This document shows, in pieces, positions 1-5,173 of a DNA stretch of 5,173 bases (the first letter of the stretch is position 1; every line of letters starts with the position of its first letter). Both the position numbers and the translations under genes were made by a program. This stretch comes from Chitinophagaceae bacterium (lineage in GTDB: Bacteria > Bacteroidota > Bacteroidia > Chitinophagales > Chitinophagaceae), in assembly GCA_017989935.1 (NCBI GenBank), contig JAGNOY010000186.1, forward strand, positions 1 to 5,173, given 5' to 3'. Under the pieces are notes generated by a model. It ran no database searches and was not told the DNA's origin. It saw nothing but the letters and a program-made list of their open reading frames with translations.

Positions 1-124
1 TTGCCTTTGATAACTTCGGAACTTCTTCAGTTTGATTACAAGCCAGGAATAATATCGAAACAATTGTGAAACAAATCATACTCATCATTTGCTTGTACCG
101 TTCTTTTTGTAAGGTGTTTTTCAT
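1..124 (-). CDS. Putative lipoprotein, N-terminal fragment (gene runs off left edge)
   Basis: Reading the minus strand from the ATG at 124 gives 41 complete codons with no stop, so only the N-terminus is visible. The product has a basic n-region (K2, K7, R9, K11), a hydrophobic stretch (about residues 16-28) and a lipobox LFLAC ending at Cys29. That is the pattern of a lipoprotein cleaved by signal peptidase II and lipidated on Cys29. Residues after the cysteine are NQTEEV. Acidic residues close behind the cysteine resemble surface-export signals described for Bacteroidota lipoproteins, but this one is only suggestive. Internal Met13, Met14 or Met16 could also start the protein. Met1 is preferred because it supplies the positive charges. 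No strong Shine-Dalgarno is visible, which is usual for this phylum. The gene is divergent from the sensor kinase operon. Function is unknown because the mature domain lies outside the window. Confidence 0.72.
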   Translation of the reverse strand, partial: MKNTLQKERYKQMMSMICFTIVSILFLACNQTEEVPKLSKA

Positions 125-142
125 AAGTCTATTTTAGCCATA

Positions 143-150
143 CAAAAATG
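143..150 (-). promoter_or_regulatory. Weak -7-like element upstream of the lipoprotein gene
   Basis: On the minus strand, 150 to 143 reads CATTTTTG, one mismatch from TAnnTTTG. It lies about 20 bp upstream of the lipoprotein ATG at 124. I find no TTG at the expected distance further upstream, so the match is incomplete. If real, the two genes would be driven from opposite sides of the same 141-bp region. Confidence 0.18.
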
Positions 151-202
151 AAATTCATTCAGTAATAAGATCTACCGAAAACACGTGATTTTTAAAAATA
201 GA

Positions 203-233
203 TTGGTTTTAAAGATTTAAAATTCAACCTTTG
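203..233 (+). promoter_or_regulatory. Candidate Bacteroidota-type promoter for the kinase-regulator operon
   Basis: TTG at 203-205 and AACCTTTG at 226-233 are separated by 20 bp. The second element matches the Bacteroidota -7 consensus TAnnTTTG at all but the first position, and the spacing fits a -33/-7 pair. Transcription would begin near 238-241, leaving a leader of roughly 25 nt before the ATG at 266. This is a motif match by eye in AT-rich sequence, so chance occurrence is possible. Confidence 0.4.
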
Positions 234-265
234 TCTTCTAACCCATTAGGCTTCCTACTTGCACA

Positions 266-2272
266 ATGCCCTATTCTAAAATTATTGTTGGTGCCATTTT
301 TTTCATCTTGCTTTTATGCAGCAACAAAACGTCATGGGCACAAGAAGATATGTTTGCACGTGAAAACAGCATCATAGATTCTGCCATCAACGAATTGAAT
401 CTTCATCCTGCAAAAGATACTACCCGTGTTTTCATATTAGCTAAAATTTTTGGCACCCCCATCTTTTTAAGTGGCAAGAAAAAAGTACTGCCCTACTTAT
501 ACGAAGCCGATTCTATTTCACATCAATTAAACTTTCAAACTGGTAAACTTCTTTGTATGGACTTTCGAGCAGGCATTGCCAAAAGTTCACAACAATACGA
601 CTTGGCCATGAAAACATGGGATAGCATCATCCATACAAAAACTGATTTGCATCATGCTAAAAACCAACGAATCAAAGAATATGCCTATAAGGGTCTCGGT
701 AATGTCTATCGTATTCAAGAAAAAGAAGTACAAGCCCTTCAAGCTTATATAGAAGCATATAAATTGACAGGCTATGAAATCAATAAGAACAACATAGATT
801 TAATAGGCAATATTGGCGATTTGTACCTTAAACTAGAATACCCCGAAAAAGCTTTGGGCTATTGCCAAAAATATTTAGCCTACTCCCAAAAAGAAATGAA
901 TGTCGGTAAAATCCTCAACGGGTTCAGCTTACTCACAAGTTGCTATCTTGGCATGAAACAATACGATGCTGCAGAAAAGATTTTAAAACAAACAGATGCA
1001 TGGGATTACAGAAACATGAATGTTACAGGGTATAATCCAACGTCAATTTATATTTACAAAAGCCTCATCCTTTCGAATAAACATCAATATGAGCAAGCAC
1101 AAAAAATACTAGATACTGCATTAACCTATGCACCCAAAGATCATTTACCGACCGAATACTTTCGAGTGAAAGACGCACTCGTAAAATTGTATTTAGCCAA
1201 AGGAGATTTGCAAATAGCCAAACGTGAAAATGATAATTTGCAGAAACTTCAACATGCACTTTCTCTTACCCAAGGTAAAATAAATGTGGATGAAAACTAT
1301 GCTGAATATTACAAAAAAACAGGTGAAGCCTCCAAAGCTTTGGCCTTTCTTGAAAATGATAATCGACAACATGATAGCCTAGTTCGTGTAAACAATTTGA
1401 AGCAAACAGAGCAACTAACCACGCTATTCGAAACCGAAATAAAAGACAAAGAAATCAATCAATTAAAAATAGAAAGACAGCAAAAAGAAATTGTTTCACA
1501 AAAAAATAAATTCATTTATATACTCTTGCTTTGTATCACCTTAGGATTGCTACTATTGTCTTATTTTGTGTATCTGAACAACCAGAAAAAACTTCGTCTT
1601 CGCAATCAGCAAATCACAGAACTTGAACAAGAAAAAAAATTACGTGCCGTAGATGCTTTATTACAAGGACAAGAAGAAGAACGAGAGCGTATTGCCCAAG
1701 AATTACATGATGGGTTAGGCGGCATGTTATCAGGCGTAAAAATGTCATTCAACCATATGAAAGAAAATTTAGTCATGACTCCGGAAAACATGGAAGCCTT
1801 TCAACATTCCATTCAACAATTAGATCAAACCTTAGATGAATTACGAAAAGTGTCGCACAATTTAATGCCTGATGTGTTGGTCCGTTTTGGTTTAGTAGAT
1901 GCAATACAAGAATTTTGCCAGAACATTGAACGAAGTAGTCAAGTGAATGTCTCCTTTCAATTCTTAGGTACACAGCGCACACTAAGCAATTCCACACAAT
2001 TGTCTATTTATCGAATATTACAAGAACTCATCAACAATGCCATCAAGCATAGTGAATGCCAACAAATACTAGCCCAAATTTCTATGGAAGAAAAAAAGAT
2101 ACTCTTGACTGTGGAGGATGATGGCAAAGGTTTTGACCAACAAGCATTAAAGCATACCAAAGGCATGGGTATGAGTAGCGTGCAACATCGTGTTGATTAT
2201 TTAAAAGGGGTTATGCAAATTGAAACAAAACCCAATGAGGGCATGGTGATCAATATTGAATTAAATGTATAA
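266..2272 (+). CDS. TPR-containing sensor histidine kinase (HisKA_3 / HATPase_c, NarX/DesK-like class)
   Basis: Membrane sensor kinase of a two-component system, 668 aa. Residues 1-25 form a signal peptide (hydrophobic 6-18, likely signal peptidase I site after SWA at 23-25). Residues about 55-372 are helical repeats; clear TPR-like units start near 136, 174, 215, 258, 299 and 340. Residues 375-416 are a charged coiled coil. Residues 416-437 are a single membrane span, and 439-478 are a second coiled coil, probably the signalling helix. The HisKA_3 dimerisation domain spans about 468-535, with RIAQELHDGLGG placing the phosphoacceptor at His481 followed by Asp482. The HATPase_c domain follows: N-box ELINNAIKHS (587-596), G1 box VEDDGKGFD (616-624) and G2 region GMGMSSVQHRV (633-643). 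All key residues are present, so it should be active. Topology puts the TPR array in the periplasm and the kinase in the cytoplasm. The ATG at 266 is chosen because the signal peptide begins there. The stop lies 2 bp before the response regulator ATG, indicating one operon. The ligand is unknown. Confidence 0.93.
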   Translation: MPYSKIIVGAIFFILLLCSNKTSWAQEDMFARENSIIDSAINELNLHPAKDTTRVFILAKIFGTPIFLSGKKKVLPYLYEADSISHQLNFQTGKLLCMDFRAGIAKSSQQYDLAMKTWDSIIHTKTDLHHAKNQRIKEYAYKGLGNVYRIQEKEVQALQAYIEAYKLTGYEINKNNIDLIGNIGDLYLKLEYPEKALGYCQKYLAYSQKEMNVGKILNGFSLLTSCYLGMKQYDAAEKILKQTDAWDYRNMNVTGYNPTSIYIYKSLILSNKHQYEQAQKILDTALTYAPKDHLPTEYFRVKDALVKLYLAKGDLQIAKRENDNLQKLQHALSLTQGKINVDENYAEYYKKTGEASKALAFLENDNRQHDSLVRVNNLKQTEQLTTLFETEIKDKEINQLKIERQQKEIVSQKNKFIYILLLCITLGLLLLSYFVYLNNQKKLRLRNQQITELEQEKKLRAVDALLQGQEEERERIAQELHDGLGGMLSGVKMSFNHMKENLVMTPENMEAFQHSIQQLDQTLDELRKVSHNLMPDVLVRFGLVDAIQEFCQNIERSSQVNVSFQFLGTQRTLSNSTQLSIYRILQELINNAIKHSECQQILAQISMEEKKILLTVEDDGKGFDQQALKHTKGMGMSSVQHRVDYLKGVMQIETKPNEGMVINIELNV

Positions 2273-2274
2273 AC

Positions 2275-2898
2275 ATGACACACCTCTTTATTTGCGACGA
2301 TCATAATATTGTACTTGAAGGCTTGACTACTATTTTGTCTAGCGAACAAGGTTTTTCTATTAGTGGCTCGGCATTAAATGCTGAAAGTTGCTTACGAGCC
2401 TTAGCCTTGCAACCCGTTGATGTATTACTAACCGATATTAGTATGCCTGGCATGGATGGCATTGAATTGTGCCGACAAGTAAAAACAGCCTATCCCCATA
2501 TTCAAATTTTGGCCTTAAGCACCTTTAACCAAGGTAAATTTATTTTGAGTATGATGGAAGCCGGTGCAAGTGGTTATTTATTGAAGAATGCCGAGCGACA
2601 TGAAATAATACACGCTATCAAAACGGTAGCCGCGGGCAAAGAATATGTAGGATTTGAACTCAGTAAAATTTATCATGCAACGAAAGAAAAAAATGAACAG
2701 AAACCCATCTTAACGAAACGAGAAAAAGAAATTTTAAAACATATTTATAACGGACATACAAATGCACAAATCAGTGAAATGCTTTTTATAAGCATGGATA
2801 CCGTGGACACTCACCGTAAGAATATTTACACCAAATTGAATGTAAATAATATTGCCAGTCTATTAAAATACATCTCAGAAAATGATGGTCTATTTTAA
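2275..2898 (+). CDS. Response regulator, NarL/FixJ (LuxR-type HTH) family
   Basis: Cytoplasmic transcription factor of 207 aa, a usual length for the NarL family. The receiver domain (about 1-120) has the acidic pocket Asp8/Asp9, phosphoacceptor Asp54 within LLTDISMPGMDG, Ser82 at the switch Thr/Ser position and Lys104 in YLLKNA. A linker (about 125-144) leads to a LuxR-type HTH (about 145-202) that begins LTKREKEILKHIYNG and contains the recognition region SMDTVDTHRKNIYTKL. All phosphorylation residues are intact, so it should be switched by phosphotransfer from the adjacent kinase (His481). The ATG follows the kinase stop (TAA at 2270-2272) after two bases, so co-transcription and probably translational coupling are expected. 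Its target genes cannot be read from this window. No promoter of its own is apparent. Confidence 0.95.
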   Translation: MTHLFICDDHNIVLEGLTTILSSEQGFSISGSALNAESCLRALALQPVDVLLTDISMPGMDGIELCRQVKTAYPHIQILALSTFNQGKFILSMMEAGASGYLLKNAERHEIIHAIKTVAAGKEYVGFELSKIYHATKEKNEQKPILTKREKEILKHIYNGHTNAQISEMLFISMDTVDTHRKNIYTKLNVNNIASLLKYISENDGLF

Positions 2899-2921
2899 TA
2901 TTACTTTTATGATGCCCCCAG

Positions 2922-2949
2922 CATGTCTTGTCTTCAAGTGATGTTTTAT
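2922..2949 (+). terminator. Weak imperfect hairpin after the response regulator
   Basis: About 23 bp past the regulator stop, CAT-GT-CTTG-TCTT-CAAG-TG-ATG can fold into a short hairpin: a 4-bp CTTG/CAAG stem, a 2x2 mismatch, then 3 bp. It is followed by TTTT. The stem is short and interrupted, so this is a poor intrinsic terminator. The operon may instead end within the repeat array downstream, whose inverted heptamers give better stems. Confidence 0.22.
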
Positions 2950-2975
2950 AAATGGGGACCCGCCGCAACTTTTGT

Positions 2976-3064
2976 GAAATACACTTACACAGAGGACCAT
3001 AGAAAATACATTGAATTCACTAGACAAAACCTCTGTGCAACGCTGTGTCAAATCAAATGCATAT
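2976..3064. repeat. Repeat unit 1 (left-truncated)
   Basis: It lacks the first heptamer pair. The remaining left heptamers lie at 2988 (perfect) and 2998 (CATAGAA, two mismatches). Right heptamers lie at 3031 (CTCTGTG) and 3041 (CGCTGTG). The centre TTGAATTCACTAGAC is shared with unit 2. Distances from unit 1 to unit 2 are 105 bp for both arms. Confidence 0.82.
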
Positions 3065-3169
3065 ACCACAGAGGATCACAGAGGAAATGCAACACTGAGG
3101 GCCACAGAGAATACATTGAATTCACTAGACATAACCTCTGTGCAACGCTGTGTCAAATAAATTGCATGT
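3065..3169. repeat. Repeat unit 2 (105 bp)
   Basis: Left heptamers at 3067, 3077, 3093 (CACTGAG) and 3103. Right heptamers at 3136 and 3146 (CGCTGTG). It ends with AAATTGCATGT, a junction shared with unit 3. It shares the CGCTGTG variant with unit 1, suggesting units 1 and 2 are sister copies. Confidence 0.88.
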
Positions 3170-3300
3170 ACCACAGAGGTTCACAGAGGAAATACAACAC
3201 AGAGAACTACAGAGAACACATTTAATTAAACTAAGCAATGATAACTCTGTGCAACTCTGTGATCTTCTCTGTGCAACTCCGTGTAAAATAAATTGCATGT
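3170..3300. repeat. Repeat unit 3 (131 bp, four-heptamer right arm)
   Basis: Left heptamers at 3172, 3182, 3198 and 3208 (TACAGAG). Right heptamers at 3245, 3255, 3267 and 3277 (CTCCGTG). The extra right-arm pair, spaced 12 bp from the first, is absent in units 1-2. The centre is the most diverged (TTTAATTAAACTAAGCAATG). Confidence 0.88.
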
Positions 3301-3416
3301 ACCACAGAGGTTCACAGAGAAAATACAACACAGAGGACCACAGAGAATACATTTAATTCACTAGACAAAACCTCTGTGTAACTCTGCGAACTTCTCTGTG
3401 CAACTCCGTGTCAAAT
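3301..3416. repeat. Repeat unit 4 (four-heptamer right arm)
   Basis: Left heptamers at 3303, 3313, 3329 and 3339, all perfect. Right heptamers at 3372, 3382 (CTCTGCG), 3394 and 3404 (CTCCGTG). The right-arm 10/12/10 spacing is identical to unit 3. The centre TTTAATTCACTAGAC matches units 1-2. Confidence 0.88.
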
Positions 3417-3461
3417 AAAACAGAAGGCCACAAAGAAAATGCAACACAGCGTTGCAAAGAG
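3417..3461. repeat. Repeat unit 5, decayed left arm only
   Basis: Degenerate heptamers at 3419 (AACAGAA), 3429 (CACAAAG), 3445 (CACAGCG) and 3455 (CAAAGAG) still keep the 10/16/10 spacing of the intact left arms. No right arm follows, so the unit looks truncated. A GCAAC/GTTGC mini-hairpin lies at 3441-3455. Confidence 0.7.
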
Positions 3462-3520
3462 AAACTGTAACGAATCGATATAAAAATACAGCTCACTTCT
3501 CGAACAAAAAATTCCAGGGT

Positions 3521-3561
3521 TCCCGACCCGAATCACGAGGTGACGCTAAAGAATATTGGGA
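3521..3561. other. Short inverted-repeat segment between array and terminator
   Basis: This segment is GC-richer than its surroundings. TCCCGA (3521-3526) can pair with TTGGGA (3556-3561, one G-T pair). It encloses a TCAC-GAG-GTGA hairpin (3533-3543). GGGT (3517-3520) could alternatively pair with ACCC (3526-3529). It has the look of a REP-like palindrome, but only one copy is present in the window. It is not a recognisable tRNA. Confidence 0.3.
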
Positions 3562-3565
3562 GCAT

Positions 3566-3593
3566 AAAAAAAGACTGCCCATTAGACAGTCTT
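3566..3593 (-). terminator. Intrinsic terminator of the secreted-protein gene
   Basis: Read on the minus strand, AAGACTG and CAGTCTT (3593-3587 and 3577-3571) form a perfect 7-bp stem with a 9-nt loop. A run of seven T residues (3572-3566) overlaps and follows the stem. It lies 25 bp past the TAA of the minus-strand gene (3620-3618). The T-tract is on the minus-strand side only, so termination is expected mainly for that gene. Confidence 0.85.
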
Positions 3594-3617
3594 ATCATAA
3601 TATGTACAAAGAATGAT

Positions 3618-5173
3618 TTAAGGTGTGATCGCCACTACATTATTTTGACTATTCAAATCAAACACTGGATAATCAAAACCATCGACGTAACCATCTCCAT
3701 TCATGTCGGTAGCCACATACACGCCACTAACATTATTTTGCGAATCGATATCAAAGGCCGGATAATCGAAACCATCAATATATCCATCTTGATTGAGGTC
3801 ACCTGTGTACAACGCAAAAATACCCGGTTCTATTTCTATCAAATTAGATCCGTAGGCTTTGTTAGCAGCTGTAGAAAAATCGTAATTCGTATTGCTTGAT
3901 ATAAAAATAGGATCCGCACTCCAAGTTTCAATTGTATTACGATGTTTGATGACAATAAAGTAACTGGCAGAAGGACTTGTGAAACTACAACTTGCCATAC
4001 CATTAGTTTGCACAGTTGCATTTACAGTTTCTACTAAACTATATGGTGTGCTTGCCTCATGTAACTCTATTGGAATAATATCACAATCTGAAGGGTTACT
4101 TGATACTCCTTGATTTGATAACACAGGCTGCATCATTCCGGCAGTTAGATAGTATCCTTGCAAATACAATTTTAGGCTAAGGGTTAGAGCTAATGATACA
4201 AAATTTACATGTATCGTATGAGGAGTTGTAACATTTGTAAATGTATAGCTTGTTATAACTCCTTGCGAAATACCATCCACTACGACATCTTGAATTGCAT
4301 AACCACTGTTTGGTGTGAAATTATAGGTTTGATTTGTTCCACAGTTGGCATTCGTAATACCGCTTGGTGTAATGCTACCATTGGTACCTGCGCTTGCAGT
4401 GATGTTAAAACTACTGATAGCGATGGATGCAGTTCCAGTTACAGGTATTGATGTACCAAAATAATCCAATACAGAAATAAGAGAGTAAGTTGCATTTGCA
4501 ATTGGTGACAACGCCATATCTGTTCCAGAAACATAATTGTTTACTGTTTGAGAAGTAGTGCCATCCGAAACAATGACTGTATATGGTGAAGTACCTCCAA
4601 CAATGTCTGCTTTTAAATTTGCAAATTGTCCAATGCATATGGTAGATGATCCGGTACCATTTGATAGTGTTGCAATTGGAACTGGCTGAATAAACACCGT
4701 ATAATCTTCAGCCTGCCCATATGTACCTACATCACATGCTGTGCTAGGGGCTGAATTAAACTTTGAAATTACGCGCATTCTTAGTCCTTTATTGAGAACA
4801 ACACCCGTTGTTGGTACAGTAAATGACAAGGTTCTTGTTCCTGTATTATTGCTTGGATAAGTAATTACTGCTTCACTACTTGCAAATATGCCATTATCAT
4901 CATAGTCAATATAAACCTTGGCACCTTCAGGATTTGTTGTTCCAGTAGTAATTGTAGCATTATAAGTTCCCCCTTGTTCTAACGACGTATAATCGGTGCA
5001 AGTATAATCGTTATAAAACCCATTATTACCTGAAGTTCCCTTTTGGATAGTATTAAGACTAAAAAGCTGAATACCGATTCCAAAAGCATTCCCCAAATTA
5101 CTATTAGATGATAAAGTACAACCTGTGACGAGAGTAGGATTTCCATTCATAACTAATACGATGTTAGGCCTTG
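3618..5173 (-). CDS. Secreted multi-domain protein with GEVED, Ig-like, InlB-like and dockerin-like modules (5' end beyond right edge)
   Basis: 517 codons are visible. The frame stays open through 5173 (RPNIVLV precedes the Met at 5150), and that Met has no signal peptide after it, so the true start lies outside. Residues below count from that Met. A GEVED domain (about 44-153) shows the calcium-site-like IDYDDNGIF (81-89) and the closing motif YGQAEDYTV (144-152). Residues 156-248 look like a beta-sandwich (Ig/SprB-like) with GGTSPYTVIVSDG. Residues 249-317 match the divergent InlB-type repeat (SAGTNGSITPSG, VVVDGISQG, SYTFTNVTTPHTI). Residues 320-440 resemble a segment that often precedes C-terminal calcium repeats in Bacteroidota exoproteins. 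Residues 451-510 hold two EF-hand/dockerin-like loops with full ligand sets: D451/N453/D455/D459/D462 and D482/N484/D486/D490/D493. It is probably exported and cell-surface or extracellular, in adhesion or attached to an unseen N-terminal enzyme. I see no classical type IX secretion sorting domain after the repeats. A terminator follows the stop. Confidence 0.88.
   Translation of the reverse strand, partial: RPNIVLVMNGNPTLVTGCTLSSNSNLGNAFGIGIQLFSLNTIQKGTSGNNGFYNDYTCTDYTSLEQGGTYNATITTGTTNPEGAKVYIDYDDNGIFASSEAVITYPSNNTGTRTLSFTVPTTGVVLNKGLRMRVISKFNSAPSTACDVGTYGQAEDYTVFIQPVPIATLSNGTGSSTICIGQFANLKADIVGGTSPYTVIVSDGTTSQTVNNYVSGTDMALSPIANATYSLISVLDYFGTSIPVTGTASIAISSFNITASAGTNGSITPSGITNANCGTNQTYNFTPNSGYAIQDVVVDGISQGVITSYTFTNVTTPHTIHVNFVSLALTLSLKLYLQGYYLTAGMMQPVLSNQGVSSNPSDCDIIPIELHEASTPYSLVETVNATVQTNGMASCSFTSPSASYFIVIKHRNTIETWSADPIFISSNTNYDFSTAANKAYGSNLIEIEPGIFALYTGDLNQDGYIDGFDYPAFDIDSQNNVSGVYVATDMNGDGYVDGFDYPVFDLNSQNNVVAITP

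Larger units (their letters stand above)
2976..3461. repeat. Array of spaced CACAGAG / CTCTGTG heptamers (four units plus a decayed fifth)
   Basis: This non-coding array fills most of the 719 bp between two convergent genes. Each unit has a left arm of CACAGAG heptamers, an AT-rich centre with a TTCACTAGAC-like core, and a right arm of inverted heptamers CTCTGTG. Left-arm offsets are 0, 10, 26, 36 in units 2 to 5. Right-arm offsets are 0, 10 in units 1-2 and 0, 10, 22, 32 in units 3-4. By eye there are 18 left and 12 right heptamers, most perfect or with one mismatch. Left and right arms are complementary, so each unit can form a long hairpin. The right arm of one unit can also pair with the left arm of the next. 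The function is unknown. Possibilities are bidirectional termination, a binding site for a dimeric protein, or a passively spreading intergenic repeat. Similar CTCTGTG-type intergenic repeats are, to my recollection, seen in other environmental bacteria, but I cannot verify that here. Confidence 0.9.

Noticed and set aside
1065..1997. Minus-strand small open frames inside the kinase gene
   Set aside because: They are shadows of the kinase coding sequence, with no domain and no independent signals.
2923..3225. 100-codon plus-strand open frame in the repeat array
   Set aside because: It consists of translated heptamer repeats, its periodicity comes from the 105-bp unit, it has no promoter or conserved domain, and the frame breaks in unit 3.
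2976..3461. CRISPR array
   Set aside because: Spacers are not unique: the sequence between heptamers is itself repeated, unit lengths vary from 105 to 131 bp, heptamers are inverted within units, and no cas genes are present.
2976..3461. Insertion sequence or MITE with target-site duplication
   Set aside because: There is no transposase, no clear terminal inverted repeats bounding the whole array, and no flanking direct repeats that I can identify. A MITE-like origin of single units remains possible but unsupported.
3510..3562. tRNA or tRNA fragment (GGTTCCCGACCC resembles a T-arm)
   Set aside because: No acceptor stem, D-arm or anticodon arm can be built around it on either strand.
3540..3899. 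Plus-strand open frame overlapping the 3' end of the secreted-protein gene
   Set aside because: It is antisense to the well-supported minus-strand gene, overlaps its terminator, and reads the complement of the dockerin-like repeats. The minus-strand frame has recognisable domains.
5148..5150. ATG at 5150 as the true start of the secreted protein
   Set aside because: The frame is open upstream to the window edge, no signal peptide follows this Met, and no promoter-like sequence precedes it.

Overview
The window looks like chromosomal DNA from a member of the Bacteroidota (Bacteroidetes). The reasons are AT-rich coding sequence, start codons without a clear Shine-Dalgarno, a -33/-7-type promoter candidate, a TPR-containing periplasmic sensor kinase paired with a NarL-type regulator, and a secreted modular protein of GEVED, Ig-like and InlB-like modules with a paired dockerin-like tail. 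Genus or species cannot be read from the sequence.

Layout. Positions 1-124 (minus) hold the 5' end of a lipoprotein gene that runs off the left edge. A 141-bp divergent intergenic region (125-265) carries a plausible promoter for the plus-strand genes. Positions 266-2272 encode a 668-aa sensor histidine kinase (signal peptide, periplasmic TPR array, coiled coil, one membrane span, HisKA_3 and HATPase_c). Two bases later, 2275-2898 encodes its 207-aa NarL/LuxR response regulator. Positions 2899-3617 form a 719-bp gene-free stretch between convergent transcription units. It is dominated by an array of CACAGAG/CTCTGTG heptamers laid out with strict spacing. After the array come a short inverted-repeat segment and an intrinsic terminator for the minus-strand gene. 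Positions 3618-5173 (minus) are the C-terminal 517 codons of a secreted, multi-domain protein whose start lies beyond the right edge.

Working together. The kinase and regulator are almost certainly one operon and one phosphorelay: periplasmic TPR input, phosphotransfer from His481 to Asp54, and DNA binding by the C-terminal HTH. The divergent lipoprotein is a possible partner or target, but nothing in the sequence proves it. The secreted protein is convergent and separated by the repeat array, so a functional link to the two-component system is not indicated.

The most notable item is the repeat array: four recognisable units plus a decayed fifth. The left arm has heptamers at offsets 0/10/26/36, and the right arm has them at 0/10 or 0/10/22/32. 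The 10-bp pitch is about one DNA helical turn. I see no transposase, CRISPR, tRNA or rRNA, and no evidence of a complete new defence or mobile system in this window.
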